From an uncultured Puniceicoccaceae bacterium (lineage in GTDB: Bacteria; Verrucomicrobiota; Verrucomicrobiia; Opitutales; Coraliomargaritaceae), in contig CAJQOS010000026.1 in NCBI GenBank assembly GCA_905479975.1, positions 1 to 64,000 of the forward strand: a stretch of 64,000 nt of DNA, given 5' to 3'. Both the position numbers and the translations under genes were made by a program. Below, in pieces: positions 17,962 to 26,954 of this stretch. Under the pieces are notes generated by a model, which worked only from the letters and a program-made list of their open reading frames with translations, was not told the origin of the DNA and did no database searches. Positions within the stretch are counted from its first letter, which is position 1. The number at the start of each line of letters is the position of its first letter.

Positions 17962-18993
17962 TTAGACAGTGCCGAAGATTGTTTTGCCGTTGGAGCAAAG
18001 ATCTTCTGCAGCTTGAACAAGACGTGCTGCCATGCTTGCTTCACCCTTCTTCAGGTAGCCGCGTGGGTCGTATGTCTTCTTGTTGCCGACTTCGCCGTCG
18101 ATCTTCAGCACACCTTCGATGTTTGCGCAGATGTGAGTTACAACAGGACGTGTGAATGCATATTGTGTGTCGGTATCGATGTTCATTTTGACAACACCGT
18201 AGCCGAGCGTTTCGCGGATGTCAGCCAGCTCGGAGCCAGAACCGCCGTGGAAGACGAGATCCATGAGTGCTGCTTCACCGTGCTTGTCAGTCACTGCCTT
18301 TTGGCCATCACGGAGGATGGTTGGCTTGAGCTTAACAGAGCCTGGCTTGTATGCGCCGTGCACGTTACCGAAAGTCGCTGCGAAGAGGAAGCGGCCGAGT
18401 GGCTGGAGTGTTTCGTAAACTTCGACCATGTCTTCGGGGGTGGTGTAGAGCTTTTCAGCTGGAAGGCCGGATGTATCGTGACCGTCTTCTTCGCCGCCTA
18501 CGCAACCTGCTTCCACTTCGAGGATGATGTCGAGCTCAGCGCACTCTTTAAGAAGCTCTTGGGAGATCTTAAGGTTCTCGTCGAGTTCTACAACAGAACC
18601 GTCGAACATGTGAGATTGGAAGAGCGGGCCCTTGCCTTCTGCGATACGCTTGCGGGAAGCTTCGAGCAGTGGCTTGAGGAAACCTTCAACCTTCTCTGGG
18701 TGGCAGTGGTCTGTGTGAAGACCGACGAGCACGTCGTATTTCTCAGCAAGCAGATGAGTGGCTTCAGCGAGAACGATCGCACCGAAAGCGGCGTCTGCTA
18801 CGTTGAGACCGGAAGCGAATTGACCGCCACCTGTGGAAACTTGGATGATGCCGTCGGACTTTGCGTCAGCGAAGGCTTTGAGCGCTGCATTGATCGTGGT
18901 GATCGATGTGACGTTGACTGCCGGATAGGCGTAGTTGCCCTTCTGGGCTGCGTCGAGCATTGCTGCGTATTGTGTAGGTGTTGCTACTGGCAT
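17962..18993 (-). CDS. fba: Class II fructose-bisphosphate aldolase
   Basis: This zinc aldolase splits fructose-1,6-bisphosphate in glycolysis and works in reverse in gluconeogenesis. The 343-residue protein shows the class IIA pattern: HTDHCHPEKVEGFLKPLL with the catalytic Asp and zinc His, SHMFDGSVVELDENL, LEVEAGCVGGEEDGHDTSG, FGNVHGAYKPG and LVFHGGSGSEL with the remaining zinc His residues, then KMNIDTDTQYAFTRP. It is monocistronic, with its own terminator. Transketolase (48 kb) is the other central-carbon gene in the window. Confidence 0.95.
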   Translation of the reverse strand: MPVATPTQYAAMLDAAQKGNYAYPAVNVTSITTINAALKAFADAKSDGIIQVSTGGGQFASGLNVADAAFGAIVLAEATHLLAEKYDVLVGLHTDHCHPEKVEGFLKPLLEASRKRIAEGKGPLFQSHMFDGSVVELDENLKISQELLKECAELDIILEVEAGCVGGEEDGHDTSGLPAEKLYTTPEDMVEVYETLQPLGRFLFAATFGNVHGAYKPGSVKLKPTILRDGQKAVTDKHGEAALMDLVFHGGSGSELADIRETLGYGVVKMNIDTDTQYAFTRPVVTHICANIEGVLKIDGEVGNKKTYDPRGYLKKGEASMAARLVQAAEDLCSNGKTIFGTV

Positions 18994-19143
18994 GATTAGT
19001 GTGTGTTATCTTGTTTGTTTTCAGATTAAGAAAAACTTATACAAAGGCGGTCGCCTATTAGAAGGCAAGCATATTTGAGGAGATCCGTCTTTTTTCAACC
19101 ATAGAATGCAGTCATTGAGCGGAGAGTTGTCACCGAATGGGGA

Positions 19144-20496
19144 CTAACGGTTGTCCTTGCTTGGCTTCGGTAGCTTCAATGCGAGGATCAATGGGACGAC
19201 GACGATGACCGCGCCAAACAGATAGGTGCTCTTCGATCCATAGGCGAAGTAAACTAGCGCGGCTACGAGGGGGCCGATGGCGCGTGCGAGTGAACCTGCG
19301 GAGCGGAATACGCCGATTGCAGCGCCTTGCTCGGCTTCTTTCGTGTAGAGCGAGACCAGTGCGCTGAGTGTGGGTGATGCAAGCCCGATAGAGAAGGCCA
19401 TTAGTGCGAGTGCGCCAAAGAAGAGGCCGAGGTTGAGCGCAATCGCGAGCACCAGAAAGGCGGCGATGCCGCACGCGATGCCTGCCACTGCGAGCCGCTT
19501 TTCTCCGACGGGGCTGGCGAGGCGACGAACAATGCCGCCTTGCACGAGGATGAGCACGAAGCCGATGAAGACGAACATGCCGCCGTTTTGAGCGGGGGAG
19601 AATTGGAAGCGTTCCACCGCGAGGAAGGTGAGGGTGAATTCCATTCCGCTGAATGCCAGCATGTAGATCAGGTAGACCAGGTTGGTGCGGAGCGTCGCTG
19701 GGGAGGCGCTTTTAAACATGCGAAATACCGGGATGCCCTTGCGATCAGGGTTGGCCTTGCCGCGTTTTTCCGCTGGCAGTGTTTCCTTAAAGCTGCGTGC
19801 GACCCAGAGTAGATTGGTCAATGCCAGTGCGAAACTGACCAATGCTGGCACGGAGAATGGATTGACGCCGAACTGCTCGAGAGCGGGGAACAGCTCCACG
19901 AGGTTGATCTTGGCAAATAAGCCGCCGATGCCAGGGCCGACGATAAAGCCGAGGCCAAACGCGATGCCGATGATTGCTAGCCCACTCGAGCGCTTTTCGC
20001 GCGTGGTGCTGTCGGCGACAGCTGCGGTTGCGACGGAGAGATTGCCTCCCATTGCGCCGCCGAGCACGCGAGCCAGCACCAATACCCAGAAGGATGCGGC
20101 GAAAAACCAAGCCGCATAGCTCAGAGCGAGGCCTGCAATTGTGATCAGTAGCACCTTGCGGCGACCGACGCGATCCGAGTAGGCGCCCCAGAGCGGTGCG
20201 CAGATGAATTGCAGGATCGAGTAGAGTGAGCCGAGGATGCCGCCAAACAGCACAGCCGTCATGAAGCGCGGATCGCCTGCACCGCTACGTTCCGCCCAAG
20301 CGGACAGCGGCGCGATTAATTGCCCAAGCAGGCTGCCATCACCTGCGCCATTGGGCAGGTAGTAGTCCAGCATGGCTGGAAACAGAGGGAAGATTATGGA
20401 AAAACCGACAAGATCGATGAACAGCGTCAGAAAGATGATTCCGAGTGTTCGTTTACTTTGAGCGGGATCCGTGGGTAGTTCGGTCTCGGCTGACAT
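19144..20496 (-). CDS. MFS transporter, TetA-like drug:proton antiporter family
   Basis: This 450-residue protein has 12 predicted membrane helices. The MFS signature between helices 2 and 3 is [14 protein letters not shown]. The N-terminus reads [20 protein letters not shown], which is characteristic of the DHA1/TetA group, and motif C-like [12 protein letters not shown] follows in helix 5. Members export tetracyclines, other drugs or metabolites. The substrate here cannot be told from sequence, and resistance should not be assumed. It lies downstream of coaD on the same strand, separated by 102 bp. Confidence 0.85.
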   Translation of the reverse strand: MSAETELPTDPAQSKRTLGIIFLTLFIDLVGFSIIFPLFPAMLDYYLPNGAGDGSLLGQLIAPLSAWAERSGAGDPRFMTAVLFGGILGSLYSILQFICAPLWGAYSDRVGRRKVLLITIAGLALSYAAWFFAASFWVLVLARVLGGAMGGNLSVATAAVADSTTREKRSSGLAIIGIAFGLGFIVGPGIGGLFAKINLVELFPALEQFGVNPFSVPALVSFALALTNLLWVARSFKETLPAEKRGKANPDRKGIPVFRMFKSASPATLRTNLVYLIYMLAFSGMEFTLTFLAVERFQFSPAQNGGMFVFIGFVLILVQGGIVRRLASPVGEKRLAVAGIACGIAAFLVLAIALNLGLFFGALALMAFSIGLASPTLSALVSLYTKEAEQGAAIGVFRSAGSLARAIGPLVAALVYFAYGSKSTYLFGAVIVVVPLILALKLPKPSKDNR

Positions 20497-20598
20497 ATTA
20501 TCCTAGATGTAGGAATTGGTAGTTTAGAATCTGAATGAGAGGCGCGCTTGATGGTAGTGAAATCGAGGCACGCCTAGAAGGTGTAGGAGTCAGCAGGA

Positions 20599-21084
20599 CT
20601 ATTGATTGTGTCCGAATTTTTCGGAGAGTGCGGCGTGCACGTTGGCTGGAATGAGATGCCTTTCGCGGTCGGTAAATTTGAAGACCTGTTTGACCAGATT
20701 TGAGCTGGTAAAGAAGTAGCGCTCGTTTGGCATGAGGAAAATCGTTTCGATCTTATCGTCTAAGTGGCGGTTCATTTGTGCCATCTGGAACTCGTGCTCA
20801 AAGTCGGACACCGCGCGTAATCCACGAATCAGCGCGACGGCATTGAGCTGCTCAGCCAAGTCCACTATCAGTCCGTCAAAGGCAATAACCTCGATGTTTG
20901 GGCGGTTTTGCACGTTTTCCTTGATCAGCTCAACGCGCTCTTGAGCGGTGAACAACGGATCTTTTGCCGCGTTGCGAGCGACTGCGACCACGACCTTGTC
21001 GAAGATGTGACGTCCGCGATTGATGACATCGAGGTGGCCATTGGTGACTGGATCGAAAGAACCCGGATAGATTGCAATTTTCAT
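20599..21084 (-). CDS. coaD: Phosphopantetheine adenylyltransferase CoaD
   Basis: CoaD adenylates 4'-phosphopantetheine to dephospho-CoA, the penultimate step of coenzyme A synthesis. The 161-residue length is normal. Motifs: [19 protein letters not shown] with the nucleotidyltransferase T/HxGH site, [40 protein letters not shown], and [14 protein letters not shown], the usual SSSxVRE region in altered form. It is divergent from the DUF1186 gene. Confidence 0.96.
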   Translation of the reverse strand: MKIAIYPGSFDPVTNGHLDVINRGRHIFDKVVVAVARNAAKDPLFTAQERVELIKENVQNRPNIEVIAFDGLIVDLAEQLNAVALIRGLRAVSDFEHEFQMAQMNRHLDDKIETIFLMPNERYFFTSSNLVKQVFKFTDRERHLIPANVHAALSEKFGHNQ

Positions 21085-21232
21085 GATAGTGGGCGGATTG
21101 AGTGCATATTACGCAATAAGTCCAACCTTTAACGGTGTTTAGGGAATGCGGCTTGGGGCTTTGCCCTTTCTCTTTCACCGAGAAGGTCGATTCTCGGCTC
21201 GCTTCTTAAGATGCTTTTATTATGCGAGTGGG

Positions 21233-22153
21233 ATGCTTGATTTGCCGGATTATTTGAAGCCACTAGAGTCTTTGACGCAGCCATATCCACGGGATGCCGT
21301 TGATGCGGTGCTCGCGCGACGAGAGGAGGCGATTCCTCAACTGTTACAAGTGTTGGAGCAACTGCCAGCATTGCATGCGAGCGGTGAGTTGGATCCTGAT
21401 TGGATGATTCATGAATACGCGCTGTATTTGTTGTCTGAGTTTGGGGAGTCGCGGGCATTTCCGTTGATCATCAAAATGGCTCGGCTTCCGAACCTAGATG
21501 ACCTGTTGGGCGATGGGATTACGGAGGCTTTGCCTAAAGCGTTGGCTGCCACGTTTTCGGGAGAGCTGCGTGATTTTTACCCGTTGATTGAGGATCGACA
21601 GGCGGATGAGTATGCCCGCGGGAGCGCTCTCGATGCAATTGGCATTCTGTTTAAGCAAGGGAGAATCCCCCAGTCGGCATTTGAGCGCTATTTGGTGGAG
21701 CTTTATGCTCTGATTGAGGCGAAGCCTACGCACGCTTGGGATGTCTGGGTAGGTTTAGTTGCCGATTTTAGGTGCGATTTACTGTTTGATAAGGTTCGCA
21801 CTCTGTATCAACGAGGTTTTGCGGATCCCGGTTTTCAATCACTCGCCGATGTCGAGGCAGAGATGAAAAAGGGCGCATTCACTGGCGATGTAACCTATCG
21901 CTATCAGGAATTTACCAGTGTGCATGAGTGTATGTCTTGGTGGTATTGCTTTTCGGAGGAATATGCCAAGAGCTGTAATGACCATGAGGCTGAAGGCCAA
22001 CCGGACGCAGACGCCATTGCGAGAGACGCAGGCTACATCAGATCGACGAGTTATCATGCGCAGGCGCCGCATGTTCGTGAATCCCCTAAAGTGGGGCGCA
22101 ACGATTCATGCCCTTGTGGGAGTGGTCGGAAATTTAAGAAATGCTGCCTGTGA
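21233..22153 (+). CDS. DUF1186 protein with C-terminal SEC-C zinc motif
   Basis: This 306-residue protein has a helical DUF1186-like body ([59 protein letters not shown]). It ends in a SEC-C motif, [24 protein letters not shown] motifs bind zinc and in SecA contact SecB and the ribosome. The role of free-standing DUF1186/SEC-C proteins is unknown. ATG 21233 is chosen because the 29 extra codons upstream are rich in Arg and Phe and unlike the rest. It is probably monocistronic. Confidence 0.85.
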   Translation: MLDLPDYLKPLESLTQPYPRDAVDAVLARREEAIPQLLQVLEQLPALHASGELDPDWMIHEYALYLLSEFGESRAFPLIIKMARLPNLDDLLGDGITEALPKALAATFSGELRDFYPLIEDRQADEYARGSALDAIGILFKQGRIPQSAFERYLVELYALIEAKPTHAWDVWVGLVADFRCDLLFDKVRTLYQRGFADPGFQSLADVEAEMKKGAFTGDVTYRYQEFTSVHECMSWWYCFSEEYAKSCNDHEAEGQPDADAIARDAGYIRSTSYHAQAPHVRESPKVGRNDSCPCGSGRKFKKCCL

Positions 22154-22321
22154 GATGCGCTGAGGAGCTGTCCAGAAGTGGCTCCAATAATATTCGAAAG
22201 TAGTGTGCAGATGCAGAGCGGTGTGGGCGTCGTTTAGCTATTTGTCTGGCCTTGGCTAAATTAACGCGTTCGGGCGTATTTTTGACTAGCAGGCGCGGCG
22301 CTCACGCGCCACCCTCCCAGT

Positions 22322-22936
22322 GTGAATTTACCGAACCTTCTCACGCTTTCCCGCATTCCGATCATTTTTGGAGTGGTGGCTCTATTGTATCTGCCAATGA
22401 CAGGAGCCAGTACTGTGGCCTTTGTTCTGTTTGTCATCGGGGCGATTACCGACTGGGCGGATGGCTACTACGCACGCAAGCAGGGCATCGTCTCCAATTT
22501 TGGCAAGCTCATGGATGCGCTGACCGACAAGGTCTTCATGGTCGGGCTCTTTATTACCATGGTGGTGATGGGCGAATTGCCGGGGCTGTGGTCGTTGTTT
22601 CTCTTACTGCTGATCTTGAGTCGCGAGTTTTTGATCACTGGTCTGCGTCTCGTGGCAGCTAGCTCTGGTATCATTCTGGCTGCAGAGAAGTCGGGTAAGA
22701 ATAAGACGGTATTTCAGATTACTTCCGCGATTTTGTTACTGCTGGCGATTGCGATTCGCAAAGATATGCCGAATCTGTTTCCTGCAATCTTCGGGTATTC
22801 GTTCGATGGGATTCTTCACTGGGCCGGCGTGCTTTGCTTTGTGCTGGCAGCGGTGCTCACGATTTCGTCCGGCACGAAGTATATGATCAAGTATTGGTCG
22901 GTATTCATTGGGGAGGACGAGAAAAAAGGTGAATAA
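22322..22936 (+). CDS. pgsA: CDP-diacylglycerol-glycerol-3-phosphate 3-phosphatidyltransferase PgsA
   Basis: PgsA makes phosphatidylglycerophosphate from CDP-diacylglycerol and glycerol-3-phosphate in the inner membrane. The 204-residue protein begins at GTG 22322 with [13 protein letters not shown], the usual start. It carries the CDP-alcohol phosphotransferase motif [20 protein letters not shown] followed by MDALTDK (D-G-x2-A-R-x8-G-x3-D-x3-D). About five membrane helices are visible. pgpA, the next enzyme, starts at a GTG inside its last codons (8-nt overlap), so translation is probably coupled. Confidence 0.95.
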   Translation: MNLPNLLTLSRIPIIFGVVALLYLPMTGASTVAFVLFVIGAITDWADGYYARKQGIVSNFGKLMDALTDKVFMVGLFITMVVMGELPGLWSLFLLLLILSREFLITGLRLVAASSGIILAAEKSGKNKTVFQITSAILLLLAIAIRKDMPNLFPAIFGYSFDGILHWAGVLCFVLAAVLTISSGTKYMIKYWSVFIGEDEKKGE

Positions 22937-23450
22937 TATACAACGCTATTTTCCGTGGACGCGGTTCATCTCCACGCCTGTCGTGGTGAACCTCGCAACG
23001 CTCGGCCCGCTGGGTTTGGTCAAAAAAGGCCCTGGCACGGTCGGTAGCGTGGCGGGCATCGGTCTGTATTCCGTGCTATTCCACTATGCGACGCCGCTGG
23101 GCTATCTCGTATTTATGCTGTTGCTCACGTATCTGGCGGTGGCGATTTGCGATATCGCAGAGCGCCGTCTGCAAATGCGCGATCCCGGGATGATCATTCT
23201 CGATGAGCTGATCGCAGTGCCGCTGGTGTTCCTTGGCATGAATGGGCATAATGGATTGGTCGCCGAACATGGCGGCTGGCCGGTGTTGCTCGCCGGCTTC
23301 GTGCTCTTTCGTATTTTTGATATCGCCAAGCCATTTGGGATCTCAAAATTGCAGAATCTCCCTGGCGGCCTCGGTTGTGTGGTGGACGATCTCGCTGCGG
23401 GCATCGCGTCCTGCATCGTGCTGCATCTGATCCTGCACTTCTTCTTTTAA
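22929..23450 (+). CDS. pgpA: Phosphatidylglycerophosphatase A
   Basis: PgpA dephosphorylates phosphatidylglycerophosphate to phosphatidylglycerol, directly following PgsA. The 173-residue protein has [37 protein letters not shown] with the conserved acidic pair, and [20 protein letters not shown] plus [11 protein letters not shown]. The GTG at 22929 follows AAAAAAGG inside pgsA and gives the normal N-terminus. The earlier in-frame ATG (22908) would lie deeper inside pgsA. Membrane helices occur at about 45-70, 90-110 and 145-165. Confidence 0.93.
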   Translation: MNNIQRYFPWTRFISTPVVVNLATLGPLGLVKKGPGTVGSVAGIGLYSVLFHYATPLGYLVFMLLLTYLAVAICDIAERRLQMRDPGMIILDELIAVPLVFLGMNGHNGLVAEHGGWPVLLAGFVLFRIFDIAKPFGISKLQNLPGGLGCVVDDLAAGIASCIVLHLILHFFF

Positions 23451-23465
23451 AGAGGGATCGTGAGC

Positions 23466-24272
23466 ATGACTTTCTTAGATAAATTGGAGAAGCGTTTCGG
23501 ACATTGGGCGGTGCCGAATGTGGTACTGTATATCATTATCGCGCAATTGGTGGTGTATGCGTTGGTGATTAGTGGGCAGATCTCGTTTGTCACCTTGCCG
23601 CTGATTCCGAAAGCGGTGATGGCAGGGGAAGTGTGGCGCTTGTTCTCATTTTTAATTTCGCCGCCGAATATTGCGGGAGGTGCGATGAGCGCGCTCTTCT
23701 TGGCATTTTTTTGGTATATCTTCTGGATGATGAGCTCGGCACTGGAGCATATCTGGGGAGCGTTCCGCTTTAATGTCTACCTGCTCTGTGGGGTGGGCTT
23801 CACGATTATCGCGGCTTTTGTTGGGCAATTCGTGTCGCCTGCCACGACGATCATCATCTTTCCGGATTTTCTCTACTTGAGTGTCTTTCTGGCCTTTGCA
23901 GTGAATCACCCGAACGTTGAATTTGCGATCATGCTGATCTTACCTGTAAAGGTGAAGTGGCTGGCATGGCTCGCGGTTGGCTTAACCGCATTCTCATTTT
24001 TAGGCGCACCTTCCTGGGGCGACCGTATCGCGATCCTCGGACCGCTGTTGAATTTCTACTTCTTCTTTCGAAAAGATTTGATGAACTCAGTGGAGAGCCG
24101 TAAGCGTCGTGTGGCTTTTGCAAAGGAAAAGACGGTTCGCGACAATGAAGCGTTCCACACCTGCAACGAATGCGGAGCGACGGATAAAACGCATCCCGAG
24201 CGCCACTTCCGTTATAAGACGGTGGATGGTCAGGCCGTTTGCATTTGCGATACCTGTCGTGGAGAATCGTAG
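23466..24272 (+). CDS. Rhomboid-like membrane protein without protease motif, zinc-ribbon tail
   Basis: This 268-residue protein has six predicted helices in the first 200 residues, laid out like the small rhomboid domain (WRLFSFLISPP, FWYIFWMMSSALEHIWGAFR). The GxSG serine motif is missing; the corresponding helix reads NVYLLCGVGFTIIAAF. The histidine helix is also lost. A 70-residue soluble tail carries CNECGATDKTHPE and CICDTC, a four-cysteine zinc ribbon. I infer a pseudoprotease of the rhomboid superfamily. ATG 23466 is chosen because GAGGGA lies 8 bases upstream; GTG 23460 is possible. It follows pgpA by 15 bp. Confidence 0.75.
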   Translation: MTFLDKLEKRFGHWAVPNVVLYIIIAQLVVYALVISGQISFVTLPLIPKAVMAGEVWRLFSFLISPPNIAGGAMSALFLAFFWYIFWMMSSALEHIWGAFRFNVYLLCGVGFTIIAAFVGQFVSPATTIIIFPDFLYLSVFLAFAVNHPNVEFAIMLILPVKVKWLAWLAVGLTAFSFLGAPSWGDRIAILGPLLNFYFFFRKDLMNSVESRKRRVAFAKEKTVRDNEAFHTCNECGATDKTHPERHFRYKTVDGQAVCICDTCRGES

Positions 24273-24337
24273 TTTGTAAGTTTGTTGTGGAACACGCTTC
24301 TGCGCGAAGCGCCGAGCGTGTTATACTCCCACGTATC

Positions 24338-24460
24338 ATGATTTGTGAAAAGTGTAGTCGGGTTCCTTTAGGTGCTCGACCGACACGGCCATCGCTATCG
24401 TTTGCTCCAAGCGAGTGGCCACCCATTCGACAAGCTCAGGATCTACCCGACCTAAAGGAA
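24338..24460. repeat. Foldback repeat, copy 1
   Basis: The 55-bp stretch 24338-24392 (ATGATTTGTGAAAAGTGTAG, then TCG, then TTCCTTTAGGT, then CGACCGACACGGCCAT) recurs at 61298-61352 with few differences. Here TTCCTTTAGGT (24363-24373) pairs with ACCTAAAGGAA (24450-24460), giving a foldback element of about 120 bp. The word TTCGACAAGCTCAGG lies in the loop at 24426-24440. No gene is evident in the 299-bp spacer. Confidence 0.85.
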
Positions 24461-24571
24461 GCCACCGACGACTTCAGGCTCAAGATCCGGACGATGATGT
24501 CTTCTTGGCGATCAGATGCTCCACTAAAAATCACAATACTTGATGCGCGGCAGTATATTCGCCCCTGCACT

Positions 24572-25645
24572 TTAATCTACTACGGGATAATCCGTATAAC
24601 CTTTGGAACCACCGCCATAGAAGCTGTCGGAGTCAATTTCGTTAAGCGCGAGGCCTTCACGGAATTTCCGCACCAGATCTGGATTCGCGATAAATTGTTG
24701 GCCCCATGCGCAGGCATCGGCTTCGCCGTTACTGATCAACTCCGCGGCCGTTTTGGGACTGAGCTGTTGATTCGCAATAAACGGGCCTTGGAAAATGGCT
24801 TTTAACTTCGCGCCTACCTCAGCGTCCGTCTGAGCGGCGCGGGCAAACAGAAACGCGAGGCCACGTTCGCGCATGGCTGCTGCGACATAGCTGAAGGTCG
24901 CCTCCGGATTGGAGTCGCCCATGTCGTGCGCATCACAGTCGGGCGCGATGTGTAGGCCGACATGATCAGCGCCCCAAACGGAGACGACTGCATCGACGAC
25001 TTCCAGCATCAGACGGGCACGGTTTTCAAGTGAGCCGCCATAGAGGTCGTCGCGATGGTTCGTGGAGTCTTGTAGGAATTGGTCGAGCAAGTAGCCATTC
25101 GCTCCGTGAATTTCGACGCCGTCGAAGCCGGCGGCTTTGGCATTTTCAGCGCCCTTGCGGAAGGCTTCGATGATCGCCGGTATTTCGTCGAGCTCCAGCG
25201 CGCGTGGTGTCACAAAGCTCTTCATTGGGCGCACGAGGCTTGGATGCCCCGCAGGGCCAATTGCGCTGGGTGCAACTGGCAGTTTGCCGTCGAGATAGAT
25301 CGGGTCGGAGATACGGCCGACGTGCCAGAGTTGTAATAGTATGCGGCCGCCTTTGGCGTGCACCGCTTCAGTCACTAGTTTCCAGCCAGCAACCTGTTCG
25401 TCCGACCAAATGCCGGGTGTGTCTGGATACCCGACACCCATTGGGTCGACGGAAGTCGCTTCGGAAATGATGAGTCCCGCGGTCGCGCGCTGCGCGTAAT
25501 ACTCGGCCATCAACGCATTTGGAACGCGCCCTTCACTGGCACGGCAACGCGTGAGCGGCGCCATAATCATACGGTTTGGGAGTTCCCATGCACCAATGTG
25601 GACGGGAGTGTGAAGCGGAGAAGTCGTGGCTGCTGATGTTGTCAT
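24572..25645 (-). CDS. Old yellow enzyme family alkene reductase
   Basis: This FMN enzyme reduces activated C=C bonds with NAD(P)H. The 357-residue protein has the OYE barrel pattern: ELPNRMIMAPLTRCRASEG, IISEATSVDPMGVGYPDTPG, LLQLWHVGRISDP with the FMN-contacting QLWH.GR, and FDGVEIHGANGYLLDQFLQD with the H-G-A-N substrate pair. NHRDDLYGGSLENRARL and QFIANPDLVRKFREGL near the end complete the motif set. It resembles NemA/GTN reductase, but the physiological substrate is unknown. It is monocistronic, convergent with the pseudo-rhomboid gene. Confidence 0.93.
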   Translation of the reverse strand: MTTSAATTSPLHTPVHIGAWELPNRMIMAPLTRCRASEGRVPNALMAEYYAQRATAGLIISEATSVDPMGVGYPDTPGIWSDEQVAGWKLVTEAVHAKGGRILLQLWHVGRISDPIYLDGKLPVAPSAIGPAGHPSLVRPMKSFVTPRALELDEIPAIIEAFRKGAENAKAAGFDGVEIHGANGYLLDQFLQDSTNHRDDLYGGSLENRARLMLEVVDAVVSVWGADHVGLHIAPDCDAHDMGDSNPEATFSYVAAAMRERGLAFLFARAAQTDAEVGAKLKAIFQGPFIANQQLSPKTAAELISNGEADACAWGQQFIANPDLVRKFREGLALNEIDSDSFYGGGSKGYTDYPVVD

Positions 25646-25791
25646 GTGCGATTGGAGTGTGGTCGTGTATGTTTTATTTCAACTATTAGTTGTTTATTGG
25701 TCAACGGGAGTCGCGAAGTAGGACTTCGTGTCGAGCCTGGCTTATTAGGATGGTTAATGGGTGGTATTGCGCGGGCGCATGATGCGGAAGT

Positions 25792-25815
25792 TACTACTAC
25801 TACTACTACTACTAC
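25792..25815. repeat. (TAC)8 trinucleotide microsatellite
   Basis: Eight uninterrupted TAC units lie in the 228-bp non-coding spacer between the alkene reductase gene and the RAYT gene, about 60 bases before the RAYT start. Such tracts are prone to slippage. Confidence 0.95.
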
Positions 25816-25873
25816 CAGGCAATAAAATGGAGAAGGCCGATTGACTGTGTTCTGATTTGTGCTATTTTAGGGG

Positions 25874-26863
25874 ATGAAAAGATTGCGGAGGACTAAGGTG
25901 GTTGGAGTCAGCGCTGCATACCATGCGATGAGTCGCACTGTGGGGAATGCATTTCTATTTGAGGATCGGGAGAAGGAAATGTTGAGAAAGATGATTTGGC
26001 AAGTGGCTGACTTCTGTGGGGTGGAGGTGCTGACTTATTGCATCATGTCGAACCATTTTCATGTGTTGATTCAAGTTCCTTGTGTGGACTGCATCTCAGA
26101 TGCAGAGCTGCTTCGTCGTTTTAAAGTGCTGTATCCTAAGCCGACGAAATACCAAGTGGCTTCTTTTGCTGAGATAGAACGCTTATTGCTGGCTGGCGGT
26201 GATGATGCGGCTGAAGTTCGTCAGAAATTGTTGGCGCGAATGGGCGATTTGTCGGAGTTCATGAAGACTGTGAAACAGCGTTTTTCTATTTGGTATAATC
26301 GTCATCATGGCAACCGGTTCGGGACGCTCTGGGCTGATCGTTTTAAGTCTGTCTTGGTCGAGGGATCAGGTAATCCGCTGCAAACGATGGCGGCTTACAT
26401 TGACTTAAACCCTGTGCGTGCGGGGATTGTCGAGGATCCCAAGGATTACCGCTTCTGTGGCTATGCGGAGGCAGTCGCCGGAGTTGTGGAAGCTAAGAGG
26501 GGATTGGTTGCTGTCTGGAGTGATTATGGTGCGAAGCGGATCGACTCGGCGCTGCGGGCACACCGTTCGTTGATTTTTGGTAAGCGCGCGTCTGAGTCGG
26601 GTTTGACTGAGCTGACGCGTAAGCAGGCAGTGAAAGTGCTGGAAGCGGACGGCGAGCTGCCAATGTCTGCGATGCTGCGCTGCCGCGTTCGGTATTTTAC
26701 TGACGGAGCGATTTTGGGCTCTGCTGAGTTTGTGCGTGGGTTTACCGATGTCTGGCAAGTGGAGCGTGGGCGTCGGCACCCTCCTAAAGTCAATCGCGTG
26801 CGTGGCTCGGGTTGGGGTGACCTTGCAGTCATTCAGGGATTGCGACGGCAGGTCTTTGGATGA
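25874..26863 (+). CDS. RAYT-type Y1 transposase
   Basis: This 329-residue protein is an HUH single-strand transposase-like enzyme of the REP-associated group. The HUH motif is in YCIMSNHFHVLIQ (HFH at about residues 61-63). The Y1 helix context is WADRFKSVLVEG, AAYIDLNPVRAG and DYRFCGYAEA. A ~120-residue C-terminal extension follows (ELTRKQAVKVLEADGELP), as in several RAYT subgroups. RAYTs are thought to copy or excise REP palindromes; they are usually single-copy and not flanked by IS ends. Here a REP-like hairpin with the word GTCACTT lies 67 bp downstream (26930). Confidence 0.88.
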   Translation: MKRLRRTKVVGVSAAYHAMSRTVGNAFLFEDREKEMLRKMIWQVADFCGVEVLTYCIMSNHFHVLIQVPCVDCISDAELLRRFKVLYPKPTKYQVASFAEIERLLLAGGDDAAEVRQKLLARMGDLSEFMKTVKQRFSIWYNRHHGNRFGTLWADRFKSVLVEGSGNPLQTMAAYIDLNPVRAGIVEDPKDYRFCGYAEAVAGVVEAKRGLVAVWSDYGAKRIDSALRAHRSLIFGKRASESGLTELTRKQAVKVLEADGELPMSAMLRCRVRYFTDGAILGSAEFVRGFTDVWQVERGRRHPPKVNRVRGSGWGDLAVIQGLRRQVFG

Positions 26864-26919
26864 GCGGCTTGTGTTGGGATATATCTGCCTTCGCGTTTAC
26901 TTGGCGTTGCTTCGCAGGC

Positions 26920-26954
26920 AAAAAAAAAAACAGGCAGGAATGCCTGTGTCACTT
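26920..26954 (-). terminator. REP-like hairpin serving as hrpA terminator
   Basis: ACAGGCA, loop GGAA, TGCCTGT (26930-26947), with ten A on the left, reads on the minus strand as a hairpin plus a long U-tract just after the hrpA stop. The same hairpin-plus-GTCACTT layout occurs near 30969 and 61379, so it is also a dispersed repeat. Confidence 0.8.

Noticed and set aside
18013-18999. 328-codon open frame on the + strand opposite the aldolase gene
   Set aside because: It mirrors the aldolase gene exactly, has a Cys/Val-rich improbable composition and no family resemblance.
19144-20496. Tetracycline resistance gene
   Set aside because: The MFS subfamily is right, but motifs do not identify the substrate and the context is housekeeping.
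24239-24805. 188-codon open frame spanning the foldback repeat and the 3' end of the alkene reductase gene
   Set aside because: It begins inside the preceding gene, crosses a palindromic repeat and ends antisense to a solid gene.
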